From contig JAKISY010000070.1 of NCBI GenBank assembly GCA_021648365.1, positions 1 through 24,870 on the forward strand: 24,870 nt of DNA, in the 5' to 3' direction. Of the stretch, positions 1-7,472 are shown one piece after another. Under the pieces are notes generated by a model, which saw nothing but the letters and a program-made list of their open reading frames with translations, did not search any database and was not told the DNA's origin. Position 1 is the stretch's first letter, and every line of letters begins with the position of its first letter. Position numbers and translations under genes: made by a program. Origin of the DNA: Verrucomicrobiales bacterium (GTDB lineage: Bacteria; Verrucomicrobiota; Verrucomicrobiia; Verrucomicrobiales; DEV007).

Positions 1-105
1 CCTAAGCGCACCATTTTCACCCAACAAATGAGACTGCCCAACAACTTCATCAAGTTTTTTGGGACGCAAAATATCCGCAAGCGGACGATTTTCATCTGAA
101 CTCAT
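1..105 (-). CDS. rarA: RarA/MgsA AAA+ ATPase, N-terminal fragment
   Basis: Reading the minus strand from the ATG at 105 gives 35 codons before the window edge. They include PLADILRPKKLDEVVGQSHL and then LLGENGALR, which is the conserved N-terminus of RarA/MgsA, the AAA+ ATPase related to clamp-loader subunits and RuvB that acts at stalled replication forks. Only this N-terminal part is present; the Walker motifs lie outside the window. It is downstream of rplQ on the same strand, separated by a terminator. A similar rpoA-rplQ-(protease)-rarA order occurs in many Alphaproteobacteria, which supports the taxonomic reading of this end. The family call rests on one short but distinctive stretch. 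Confidence 0.82.
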   Translation of the reverse strand, partial: MSSDENRPLADILRPKKLDEVVGQSHLLGENGALR

Positions 106-184
106 TTTTATATCTTCACTAGATGTTGGTTTTTTATTCAACTGAGCGCTCTATTCATTTAAAAACCCACCTTATAGGATTTAA

Positions 185-230
185 AGCAAAAAAAAAGAGC
201 AGCCACGAATATAATCGCAACTGCTCTTAA
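185..230 (-). terminator. Rho-independent terminator after rplQ
   Basis: On the minus strand AGAGCAG and CTGCTCT form a 7-bp stem (221-227 with 196-202) followed by a run of T (the A run at 188-196 on the plus strand). The inner part can extend the stem through G-T wobbles and CGA/TCG. It lies just past the rplQ stop and before rarA, so it probably ends the ribosomal protein/rpoA transcript. Confidence 0.85.
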
Positions 231-250
231 AAATTTAAATTAAAGATATT

Positions 251-685
251 TTACGCTTCAGCGCCTTCTGTTTCTTCTATCTCTTCTTTAATAATAACAG
301 GGCCGCTATCTTTACCTTTTGCATTAACATCGCGATCGACAAATTCAATCACTGCTAGTGGAGCGTTATCACCATAACGAAAGCCAGCTTTCATGATACG
401 AAGATATCCGCCATTACGCTCAGCATAACGAGGGCCAAGAACATTAAAAAGCTTCTTTACCATTTCCTCATCGCGAAGTTTAGAAATAGCACGACGGCGA
501 GCGCTTAAATCGCCTTTTTTTGCCAATGTTACCAATTTTTCAACAATCGGACGTAAGTCTTTTGCTTTTGGTAAAGTTGTAACAATCTGCTCGTGCTTTA
601 TTAGTGCCGCAGACATATTTGCAAACATAGCCATACGGTGGCTTGATGTTCTATTTAACTTACGATTTGCTTTTGCGTGACGCAT
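251..685 (-). CDS. rplQ: 50S ribosomal protein L17
   Basis: A 144-residue protein starting MRHAKANRKLNRTSSHR, the L17 N-terminal signature, followed by the conserved LRPIVEKLVTLAKKGD segment and a GGYLRIMKAGFRYGDNAPLA stretch near residue 100. L17 is a large-subunit protein at the peptide exit side of the ribosome. The last ~25 residues form an acidic tail (EEIEETEGAEA), longer than in the minimal L17 of about 120-130 residues; extended acidic tails are common in Alphaproteobacteria. It follows rpoA by 30 bases on the same strand and ends just before a strong terminator, the standard end of the alpha operon. Confidence 0.97.
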   Translation of the reverse strand: MRHAKANRKLNRTSSHRMAMFANMSAALIKHEQIVTTLPKAKDLRPIVEKLVTLAKKGDLSARRRAISKLRDEEMVKKLFNVLGPRYAERNGGYLRIMKAGFRYGDNAPLAVIEFVDRDVNAKGKDSGPVIIKEEIEETEGAEA

Positions 686-715
686 TTTATTTCTCCAAAA
701 CTCTTTTAACTAAAC

Positions 716-1729
716 TCAATAATTATCGTCATAGCGTTTAGCTAAATCGTCAATATTTTCAGGTGGCCAGTTGGCAACATCCATTCCAAGATGTAAGCCC
801 ATCTGTGCCAATACTTCTTTAATCTCATTAAGTGATTTACGACCAAAGTTTGGAGTGCGAAGCATTTCGCCCTCACTTTTTTGAATAAGATCACCAATAT
901 AAACAATATTATCATTTTTTAAGCAGTTAGCTGAGCGAACAGAAAACTCAAGCTCATCAACCTTTTTAAGTAATGCAGGATTAAACGCCAGTTCTGGTGT
1001 TACATCAACAGGCGCCTCAACTTCTGGCTCATCAAAATTAACAAAAATTGCTAATTGATCTTGCAAAATACGAGCAGCAAAAGCAATTGCATCTTCTGGT
1101 GTTACTGCGCCATTTGTTTCAACTTTAAGGGTAAGTTTATCATAATCAAGAACCTGCCCCTCGCGTGTTGCTTCAACGTTATAACTAACGCGGCGAACTG
1201 GCGAATATAGCGCATCAACAGGAATGAAGCCAATTGGCGCATCATCTGGACGGTTGGTGTCTGCTGGTGCATAACCTTTACCAGTATTAACGGTGAATTC
1301 CATGTTTAATTCCGCACCTTCATCAAGATGGCAAATAACTAAATTTGGATTTAAAATTTCAATATCACCTGAAATTTCAATGTCTTTTGCTTTAACTGTT
1401 GCAGGTCCCTTTTTAGAAAGTGTAAGGCGCTTTGGCCCCTCATCTTCCATACGGATTGCAATTTCTTTTACATTTAAAACAATGTTTGTGATATCTTCAC
1501 GAACACCTGCAATAGATGAAAACTCGTGTAAAACACCATCAATTTGAATTGCACTAATTGCTGCGCCTTGCAAAGATGAAAGCAAAACACGACGTAACGC
1601 ATTGCCAAGTGTTAGCCCAAAACCACGCTCAAGAGGTTCTGCAACCACTAAAGCAATATGGTCAATTTCACCTGAAACAACTTCAAGTTTTGTAGGTTTA
1701 ATTAATTCTTGCCAGTTGTCTTGGATCAT
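716..1729 (-). CDS. rpoA: DNA-directed RNA polymerase alpha subunit
   Basis: A 337-residue protein of normal length for the alpha subunit. The N-terminal assembly domain (residues ~1-230) contains the highly conserved ERGFGLTLGNALRRVLLSS motif near residue 34. The C-terminal domain (~255-320) carries the DNA- and activator-binding helices, with SVRSANCLKNDNIVYIGDLI and the GRKSLNEIKEVL segment. The opening MIQDNWQELIKP is typical of Alphaproteobacteria. It sits between rpsK and rplQ, as in the bacterial alpha operon. Base composition is clearly more AT-rich than the DNA after 2.26 kb. Intact, with no anomalies. Confidence 0.98.
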   Translation of the reverse strand: MIQDNWQELIKPTKLEVVSGEIDHIALVVAEPLERGFGLTLGNALRRVLLSSLQGAAISAIQIDGVLHEFSSIAGVREDITNIVLNVKEIAIRMEDEGPKRLTLSKKGPATVKAKDIEISGDIEILNPNLVICHLDEGAELNMEFTVNTGKGYAPADTNRPDDAPIGFIPVDALYSPVRRVSYNVEATREGQVLDYDKLTLKVETNGAVTPEDAIAFAARILQDQLAIFVNFDEPEVEAPVDVTPELAFNPALLKKVDELEFSVRSANCLKNDNIVYIGDLIQKSEGEMLRTPNFGRKSLNEIKEVLAQMGLHLGMDVANWPPENIDDLAKRYDDNY

Positions 1730-1833
1730 GGTTGTTAGTATCCTTTTTTATATATATGTGTTTTTTAAAAGTTTAAAAAACCGCTTAACCGCTAATTTTA
1801 ACTCATTTTTACGCGCTATTACACAGGGCTTGA

Positions 1834-2226
1834 TTATACACGACGCTTTTTACGAGGGCGACATCCGTTATGAGGAATTGAAGTAACATCGTGAATAGAC
1901 GTAATATTAAACCCTGCAGCTTGTAATGCACGAAGAGCTGATTCGCGACCAGAGCCAGGCCCTAAAACTTCTACTTCTAAAGTTTTCATACCATGATCTT
2001 GAGCTTTTTTCGCTACATCTTCAGCTGCCATTTGCGCAGCATAAGGAGTTGACTTACGAGAACCCTTAAAACCCATAACACCAGCAGATGACCAAGCAAT
2101 AGTATTGCCTTGCATATCTGTGATTGTAATCATTGTGTTATTAAAAGTAGCGTTAACATGGGCAACGCCAGAAGAAATATTTTTACGTTCTTTACGACGA
2201 ACGCGTGTTGTTTCACTTTTTGCCAT
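1834..2226 (-). CDS. rpsK: 30S ribosomal protein S11
   Basis: A 130-residue protein with the S11 hallmarks: GVAHVNATFNNTMITITD near residue 20, the G(S)RKSTPYAAQ segment near residue 56, and the C-terminal IHDVTSIPHNGCRPRKKRRV. S11 forms part of the platform of the small subunit near the mRNA exit. It is first in the retained operon order rpsK-rpoA-rplQ, with a 104-base gap to rpoA. Its normal upstream neighbour rpsM is absent: within about 35 bases of the S11 start the sequence changes to unrelated, more GC-rich DNA coding on the opposite strand. Confidence 0.98.
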   Translation of the reverse strand: MAKSETTRVRRKERKNISSGVAHVNATFNNTMITITDMQGNTIAWSSAGVMGFKGSRKSTPYAAQMAAEDVAKKAQDHGMKTLEVEVLGPGSGRESALRALQAAGFNITSIHDVTSIPHNGCRPRKKRRV

Positions 2227-2262
2227 TTATTTTAAACCTTTTTATTCGGATCATGTGGGGAT
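2227..2262. other. Probable junction between two source genomes
   Basis: Left of this stretch is an AT-rich alphaproteobacterial ribosomal operon on the minus strand. Right of it is more GC-rich DNA whose plus strand at once reads as the tail of an unrelated protein. The expected rpsM is missing and the right-hand gene has no start. The exact base of the join cannot be fixed by eye. An assembly or library chimera is the simplest explanation; true rearrangement is possible but unlikely. Confidence 0.7.
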
Positions 2263-2332
2263 TTTGGCGAATCCTGAAGTGCTCGAGCTGACTGAGGATT
2301 TCTTGGAGGGGAAAGAGGTAGGTGCTCGATAG
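2247..2332 (+). CDS. C-terminal fragment of a cut protein, possibly an alpha/beta hydrolase
   Basis: After the junction the plus strand reads SDHVGILANPEVLELTEDF and then LEGKEVGAR before a TAG stop at 2330-2332. About 28 codons look genuinely coding, with an amphipathic terminal helix. The pattern D-H-x-x-I-L-x-N-P-E-V ending in a helix resembles the region of the catalytic histidine and last helix of alpha/beta hydrolases. That is an inference from a very short stretch, and other families are possible. The open frame continues leftwards only through antisense rpsK, so the start is missing because of the junction. Confidence 0.4.
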
Positions 2333-2338
2333 GGGGCT

Positions 2339-2359
2339 CCGCTAGCTGTGATCTAGCGG
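2339..2359. repeat. Perfect hairpin after the truncated gene
   Basis: CCGCTAG (2339-2345) and CTAGCGG (2353-2359) are perfect inverted arms around the 7-base loop CTGTGAT. No T run follows, so it is not a classical terminator. It lies 7 bases after the stop of the truncated gene and 9 bases before the REP-like repeat at 2368. It may be part of a composite intergenic repeat. Confidence 0.6.
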
Positions 2360-2367
2360 TAACGGGG

Positions 2368-2392
2368 AGCGGGTGAGGACACCCACGCTACG
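2368..2392 (+). repeat. REP-like dispersed repeat, copy 1
   Basis: Contains AGCGGGTGAGGACACCC followed by ACGCTACG. The same 25-base unit recurs at 7297-7321 with two mismatches, and a degenerate inverted copy lies at 7253-7270. The core GGGTG-AGGA-CACCC is itself a 5-bp hairpin with a 4-base loop, the usual form of REP-type repeats. Confidence 0.65.
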
Positions 2393-2605
2393 GTTTTGAA
2401 ATCACAGTCTTTTCCGTGTCAGTTCGTCTAGTGCTTTTGCCATGCGTCGTCCGATTTCGATTGGCAATACGGGCGAGGTGTATCAGGAGCCACTGGTTTT
2501 ATCTCATCTAGGGGGGACTCCAGCGAAGCCGATGATTATACAAGTGATCGGAGATAGGCGGTATCCAATGCCTGCTACGCGTGCTATGGTGGGTAAAACA
2601 GAAAC
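2393..2605. other. Stretch without a convincing gene
   Basis: About 210 bases between the REP-like repeat and the zinc-ribbon gene. A 61-codon plus-strand frame starting at 2442 is open but has no recognisable features. On the minus strand a short frame ending at 2402 reads IEIGRRMAKALDELTRKRL, which looks like a protein C-terminus, but it is closed upstream by a stop at 2483-2485. It may be the worn end of a gene; this is weak evidence. Confidence 0.3.
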
Positions 2606-2827
2606 ATGGATGTTCCAGAGATTATAACTTGTGTTGATTGTGGTCAGAAGGCGCACCGCCTGAGCTACACGCCCGAAGAGGGCTGGCAGGATGGCGATAT
2701 TGTGGCGTATCGCTGCTCGGGCTGCATGGATCGGTGGGATTTGGTGATCGGTGACGGCGATGATGGCGGGCGTGATCCGAACGCGATATTTGATTTTCGT
2801 CAATGGCTGCAGGATCGTAATTCTTGA
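2606..2827 (+). CDS. Small zinc-ribbon protein
   Basis: A 73-residue protein with two paired cysteine motifs, CVDC (residues 9-12) and CSGC (residues 37-40), spaced as in a treble-clef or zinc-ribbon fold, in the context EEGWQDGDIVAYRCSGC. The C-terminal third is acidic (GDGDDGGRD). No catalytic domain is visible, so a metal-binding or adaptor role is all that can be inferred. The stop is 10 bases before the start of the DCC/DUF393 gene, suggesting co-transcription. I recognise the general type (short hypothetical zinc-ribbon proteins with a WDLV-like segment) but know no defined function. Confidence 0.75.
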   Translation: MDVPEIITCVDCGQKAHRLSYTPEEGWQDGDIVAYRCSGCMDRWDLVIGDGDDGGRDPNAIFDFRQWLQDRNS

Positions 2828-2837
2828 TTTCACGGAA

Positions 2838-3257
2838 ATGGCTAGTGAGAATAACAGCAGCGAAGTGACTTGGGTGCTCTATGACAGTGATTGTCCTCTG
2901 TGTACCTTTCAGATGAAATCGCTGACTTGGTTGGATTGGTTCAATCGAACCAAGTTTTTGCCGATCAAGGATCCGCAGTCGGCTGGGGTGGCGCCGGATT
3001 TAACACGGGAGGATTTGCTAGAAGCGATTCATTGTGTGACGGCGAAGGGGAAGATCCATCGTGGAGCGAGGTGCATTCGGTTTTTGGGGATGCGCTTACC
3101 TTTGTTAGTGCCGTTATCATTGTTTTTGTGGATTCCTGGCGTAATTTGGGTCGCTGAAAAATTCTACAAGTGGATCAGTGACAACCGCTTGTTATTGAGC
3201 AAGCTGTTTGGTTGCAAGGGGGCTTGTGTGATCATGCCAGAACGCAAGCGGGATTGA
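2838..3257 (+). CDS. DCC family (DUF393) thiol-disulfide oxidoreductase-like protein
   Basis: From the ATG at 2838 (MASENNSSEV) the product is 139 residues. An in-frame ATG at 2751 overlaps the previous gene and its added residues look non-coding, so it was not chosen. The signature is VLYDSDCPLC near the N-terminus, the DxxCPLC motif of the DCC/DUF393 family, a thioredoxin-fold group with a CxxC redox pair. The middle part (KFLPIKDPQSAGVAPDLTR...AIHCVTAKGKIHRGARCIRF) follows the family pattern. A hydrophobic segment (LPLLVPLSLFLWIPGVIWVA) suggests membrane association. Family members are thought to act in thiol-disulfide chemistry, but substrates are mostly unknown. Confidence 0.85.
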   Translation: MASENNSSEVTWVLYDSDCPLCTFQMKSLTWLDWFNRTKFLPIKDPQSAGVAPDLTREDLLEAIHCVTAKGKIHRGARCIRFLGMRLPLLVPLSLFLWIPGVIWVAEKFYKWISDNRLLLSKLFGCKGACVIMPERKRD

Positions 3258-3318
3258 TTTAGGAAAGCCGAAACTGGCAGTGGAAGGGGGGCGTTTTCTA
3301 TGTTAGCGGTTGAAGCCT

Positions 3319-6300
3319 ATGAAACTTTCGAATTCTGTATTTTTTTATGCAGTGATGCTGTCATTGCTGTTGGTATTTAGCTTGGGTCAAGCTGCTGAAA
3401 AGTTGCCGGTGCTGCTCAAGGAGGATTTCACTCGTGGTTCGGCGCGTTGGGATTTGACGGATGAGGGAGCTTGGCGGGTGAGGACGGAGGAGGGTAGCAG
3501 TAACCGGGTGATGGAGCTGTATGGGGCATCGAATTACAAACCACCCTTTCGCAGTCCTGCGAATATCGCTTTGTTGAAATATAACATTGTGGGGGATTTT
3601 GTGCTGACGGCCAAAGTGCGGACGACTAAGAAGAGTTACGGTCATCGTGACATGTGTTTGTTTTTTGGCTATCAAGATCCGGCGAATTTTTACTACGTTC
3701 ATCTGGGGCAGAAGACGGACGATCATGCTAATCAGATTTTCATCGTTAAAGAGGCGCCGCGCACAAAGATTTCCGAAAAGACCAGTGCTGGCACGCCGTG
3801 GAAGGATGAGACTTGGCATCAGGTCAAGATCGTGCGTGAAGTGGCGAGTGGGCTGATCGAGGTGTATTTCGATGACATGAAAAAGCCGATGATGGTGGCT
3901 CATGATAAGACCTTTGATTGGGGTAGTATCGGACTTGGCTCTTTTGATGATACGGGGATGTGGGATGCCGTGGAGTTGCGTGGGATCAAGGTCAAAGCTA
4001 AGGGCAGCGCAGCGCATGCGGATCCGAAGACTTTGAAATACGATAAGTGGACGGCGGATTTTCAGATCCACAATGCGATTGCCTTGAGCTTTGATGATAA
4101 GGGGGTGGCTTATGTGACGGGGGCACGGCGTCGAGTGGCGCAGGATTTGGCGATTCGTCAGGAGTGGATGGTGGAGGATTTGAAGTTGCGTTCGGTGGAC
4201 GACAAACGGGCTTTTTATCATCGTGAGCTATCGCCGGAAAAGGGGCAGAGCGAAAATAGCAAAAAGCAGGTGGTGGATCACAACAAGGACGGTAGTCACG
4301 ATTGGCGAGATCTGACGGTGTTGAGTGATACCATCTATCGCCTAGAGGATAGCAATGGCGATGGCAAGGCGGACAAGAAAACGGCTTATGCCACGGATGT
4401 GAAAACGGAGATCACTGGGAGCATGGCGGGGGTGCTTTATTATGACGGGGATGTGTATGCGACGGTTTCACCAGAGTTGATGAAGTTTCGCGATACGGAT
4501 GGCGATGGAGTGGCGGACAAGCGCGAGTCGATCGCGAATGGTTTCGGGGTGCACGTGGCGTATGCGGGTCACTATATGCACGGATTAAATGTCGGGCCAG
4601 ATGGGCGGATCTACTGGACGATTGGTGACAAGGGTATCAATGTGACTTCGAAGGAGGGCAAAAAACACGAATACCCGCACGAAGGCAGCATGATGCGCTG
4701 TGAGCCTGACGGTTCGAATTTTGAGGTGTTTGTGCGCGGTTTACGTAATCTGCAGGAGCCGAGATTTGATGCTTATGGCAATTGGTTTGGGGTGGATAAT
4801 GATGGTGATAGCCCCGGGGAGATGGAGCGTCTGGTCTATTTGGTGCAGCACATGGATGTCGGTTGGCGGATCAACTGGCAGTATTTCAAGGGGGATTATA
4901 ACTTTTGGACTAGTGAGTATATGTATAAACCTTACTTTGATGGTCAGCCGGGTCACATCGTGCCGACGATCAAAAATTACGTCAATGGACCATCGGGTTT
5001 TGCTTGGAATCCTGGCACGGCTCTCAGTCCAGAGTATAAGGATTATTTTTTCATCACTCAGTTTTCATCGGGTTATCAGAATGCGTTTCAGGTGAAAGCT
5101 AAAGATGCGTCGTTTGAGATGATCAATGATCACATCATCGGCAACGGGGTGCCGCTGGTGGGACTGAACTGGGCGCCAGATGGAGGTCTGTATGGCACGG
5201 ACTGGGGTGGTGGTTATACGCTTAATGATGAGGGTGGGGTGTGGAAGATTGATGTGCCTGAGTATGCTAACTCGAAGGAACGTAAAGAAACGGCGCAGTT
5301 GTTGGGTGAGGGAATGGGGGATCGCAAGGTGGAGGCTTTGGCGAAGTTGTGCGGTCATGCCGATCAACGGGTGCGGTTGGCGGCGCAGTTTGAGTTGGTC
5401 AAACGGGGTCAGGGGGCGTTGCTGGAGAAAATGGCATTGGATGAAGGTCAGCCACAGATGGCGAGAATTCACGGCCTTTGGGGCTGGGCGCAGTTGCAGC
5501 GTAAGGCGAAGGTGCGGGAGCCTGCTGACATTTTGAAATTAGCGACGGACAAAGATGTTGAGATGCGTGCTCAACTGGCTCGCACGGTCGGGGATATGGG
5601 GGCAATCAAAGGCAAGGGGACGGCTGAGACCTTGATCAAGCTGTTGCAAGATGAGAGCGCAAGGGTGCAATCTTTTGCAGCGATCTCGTTGGGTAATTTG
5701 CGGGCGAAGGAAGCTTATGCAGACTTATTGGTTTTTGCTAAGAAGCTCAAGCGTGATCAGGCTTACTTGCGACACGCTGCGGTGACTGCTCTGCAGTATT
5801 GTGCGACAGTAAAGCAGTTAGCTGGGCTGCGTAAGGATGGAAGTCCTGCGTTGCGTCACGTAGCGGTGTTGGCTTTGCGTCGCTTGGGGGATGTGGGAGC
5901 TGCTGAATTTTTAGCGGACAAAGAAGAATACATCGCGACCGATGCGGCGCGGGCGATTCACGATGATGATTCGATTGCGGGAGCCATGCCAGCATTGGCA
6001 GCGTCGTTGACTTCGACGGCGCATCACAATGAAGCTTTCATTCGCCGTGCGGTGAACGCTAACTTTCGCCTAGGAGATCCAAAATCGGCGCAGCGTTTGG
6101 CGCAGTATGCTTTGGGAAAAAGCGCGCCACTTGAGATGCGTTTGGATGCTTTACAAGCCTTGTCCTTGTGGGCGCAGTTGCCGGAGATTGATCGTATTGA
6201 AGGGCGTTATCGTAAATTGACTAAGCGCGATCTCGTCGCATCAGCTAAGCTGGTGGAACCGCGTTTGGCGGACTTGCTTTCGGATAAGGAGACAAAAATC

Positions 6301-7251
6301 AGAGAGTTGGCGATGCGAGTGGCGACCACCTTGCAGGTGCCGATCGACGCTGAGGTTTTACTGACGGTGGTCAAGGGTAAAGAGAATGCATCTGCGTTGC
6401 GATTGGAGGCGCTCAATGCTTTGCAGAAGCAAAAATCAAAACAGGTGGCTGAGGCGGTAGATACTGCTTTGCTTTCTTCGTCACGGAGATTGAGGATTCG
6501 GTCGTTACAGATTTTGGCAGAGATCAATCCCGAAAAGGCGATTGAAAAGGCAGCGGCTATTTTGAAAAAAGATAGTGATACCTTTGAGAGTCAGCAAGTT
6601 TTTGTGGTATTGGCAAAATTGGCTCAAAACAAAGCGGATGGAATCCTTATAGATTGGGCGCAGAAGTTAGCTAACGGCGGAGTGAAGCCAGAGCTGTTGC
6701 TCGACGTGATCACTGCGGCGCAAGCGAGGGCAGAAGCGGTACCTAAGATCAAGGCGGCTTTGGTGGAATTTGGTAAAATTCGTAAACCTGGCGACTTGGT
6801 GGCTTCGTATTACGAATGCCTGGAAGGCGGTGATGCGGAAAAGGGTAAGGATATTTTCATGAATCATATCGCGGCACAGTGTGTGAGATGTCACAAATAC
6901 AACAAGGGCAAAGGCAGCACGATTGGGCCGAATTTGAAGTCGGTGGGTAGAGAAAAAGATAGGCGTTATATTTTGGAATCGGTTTTGAACCCGCAGGCGG
7001 TGATCGCTCCGGGTTACGGTACGATTTCGGTGACTTTGAAAAATGGCGATACCGTGGCAGGTCAGTTTCGTAAGGAGACTAAGAAGGAGCTTGAAATTCG
7101 TGATGCAGATAACAAAACAATCAAGGTGCCCTTGGATCAGATCAAAGAGCGCAGCATGGTGATTTCGACGATGCCGCCGATGATTGCCTTGCTCAAAAAA
7201 CACGAGATCCGCGATGTGGTGGCGTATTTGGCGACGCTGAAGGCGAAGTGA
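3319..7251 (+). CDS. Secreted PVC-type dehydrogenase/HEAT/cytochrome c protein
   Basis: A 1310-residue protein from the ATG at 3319; an upstream TTG at 3310 is less likely. A signal peptide (MKLSNSVFF...LLLVFSLGQA) predicts export. In order: a concanavalin-like/DUF1080-like domain (~28-228, beginning LKEDFTRGSARWDL); a beta-propeller region like PVC membrane-bound glucose/sorbosone-type dehydrogenases (~230-640), with DSNGDGKAD (344) and DTDGDGVAD (393) calcium-type loops; a long alpha-helical HEAT-like region (~650-1130); and a C-terminal heme-binding domain (~1165-1310) with the covalent heme motif C1188-V-R-C-H1192 and possible axial ligands M1285 or M1288. This architecture is abundant in Planctomycetes and Verrucomicrobia and is thought to oxidise sugars or related carbohydrates, passing electrons to the heme. 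Substrate unknown. Confidence 0.9.
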   Translation: MKLSNSVFFYAVMLSLLLVFSLGQAAEKLPVLLKEDFTRGSARWDLTDEGAWRVRTEEGSSNRVMELYGASNYKPPFRSPANIALLKYNIVGDFVLTAKVRTTKKSYGHRDMCLFFGYQDPANFYYVHLGQKTDDHANQIFIVKEAPRTKISEKTSAGTPWKDETWHQVKIVREVASGLIEVYFDDMKKPMMVAHDKTFDWGSIGLGSFDDTGMWDAVELRGIKVKAKGSAAHADPKTLKYDKWTADFQIHNAIALSFDDKGVAYVTGARRRVAQDLAIRQEWMVEDLKLRSVDDKRAFYHRELSPEKGQSENSKKQVVDHNKDGSHDWRDLTVLSDTIYRLEDSNGDGKADKKTAYATDVKTEITGSMAGVLYYDGDVYATVSPELMKFRDTDGDGVADKRESIANGFGVHVAYAGHYMHGLNVGPDGRIYWTIGDKGINVTSKEGKKHEYPHEGSMMRCEPDGSNFEVFVRGLRNLQEPRFDAYGNWFGVDNDGDSPGEMERLVYLVQHMDVGWRINWQYFKGDYNFWTSEYMYKPYFDGQPGHIVPTIKNYVNGPSGFAWNPGTALSPEYKDYFFITQFSSGYQNAFQVKAKDASFEMINDHIIGNGVPLVGLNWAPDGGLYGTDWGGGYTLNDEGGVWKIDVPEYANSKERKETAQLLGEGMGDRKVEALAKLCGHADQRVRLAAQFELVKRGQGALLEKMALDEGQPQMARIHGLWGWAQLQRKAKVREPADILKLATDKDVEMRAQLARTVGDMGAIKGKGTAETLIKLLQDESARVQSFAAISLGNLRAKEAYADLLVFAKKLKRDQAYLRHAAVTALQYCATVKQLAGLRKDGSPALRHVAVLALRRLGDVGAAEFLADKEEYIATDAARAIHDDDSIAGAMPALAASLTSTAHHNEAFIRRAVNANFRLGDPKSAQRLAQYALGKSAPLEMRLDALQALSLWAQLPEIDRIEGRYRKLTKRDLVASAKLVEPRLADLLSDKETKIRELAMRVATTLQVPIDAEVLLTVVKGKENASALRLEALNALQKQKSKQVAEAVDTALLSSSRRLRIRSLQILAEINPEKAIEKAAAILKKDSDTFESQQVFVVLAKLAQNKADGILIDWAQKLANGGVKPELLLDVITAAQARAEAVPKIKAALVEFGKIRKPGDLVASYYECLEGGDAEKGKDIFMNHIAAQCVRCHKYNKGKGSTIGPNLKSVGREKDRRYILESVLNPQAVIAPGYGTISVTLKNGDTVAGQFRKETKKELEIRDADNKTIKVPLDQIKERSMVISTMPPMIALLKKHEIRDVVAYLATLKAK

Positions 7252-7252
7252 G

Positions 7253-7321
7253 CGTGGTGTCCCCACCCGGCTTCCATTAGTTGCTAGAGCATAGACAGCG
7301 GGTGAGGACACCCAAACTACG
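7253..7321. repeat. Inverted pair of REP-like repeats (BIME-like)
   Basis: At 7297-7321 the unit AGCGGGTGAGGACACCC plus AAACTACG matches the copy at 2368 in 23 of 25 bases. At 7253-7270 a degenerate copy lies in the opposite orientation (GTGGTGTCCCCACCCGG). The two can fold into one long hairpin with a ~26-base loop directly after the stop of the heme-protein gene. This is the arrangement of REP pairs, which can stabilise or end transcripts. Confidence 0.65.
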
Positions 7322-7472
7322 TCAGAATTCTGCAGAGTGAATTTTCTCGCAAAGCCAGCCAAGACTCGCCAAGGAGGAGGAAAACTTTGCGAACCTTTGC
7401 TATTATTCCTGATTGACGGGAGGCGATCTTCTCTGCACCTTTCTGGCGAGTAATTGATATACAAAAAACACT

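Noticed and set aside
2442..2627. 61-codon plus-strand frame before the zinc-ribbon gene
   Set aside because: It overlaps the start of the better supported zinc-ribbon gene and has no recognisable sequence features.
3361..4221. 286-codon minus-strand frame opposite the start of the large secreted protein
   Set aside because: Antisense shadow rich in His/Arg/Ile, with no domain; the plus-strand reading has a signal peptide and continuous homology.
6667..7464. 265-codon minus-strand frame opposite the heme-binding domain
   Set aside because: The plus strand encodes a clear CxxCH cytochrome domain here; the antisense frame has no recognisable motif and is a codon-bias shadow.
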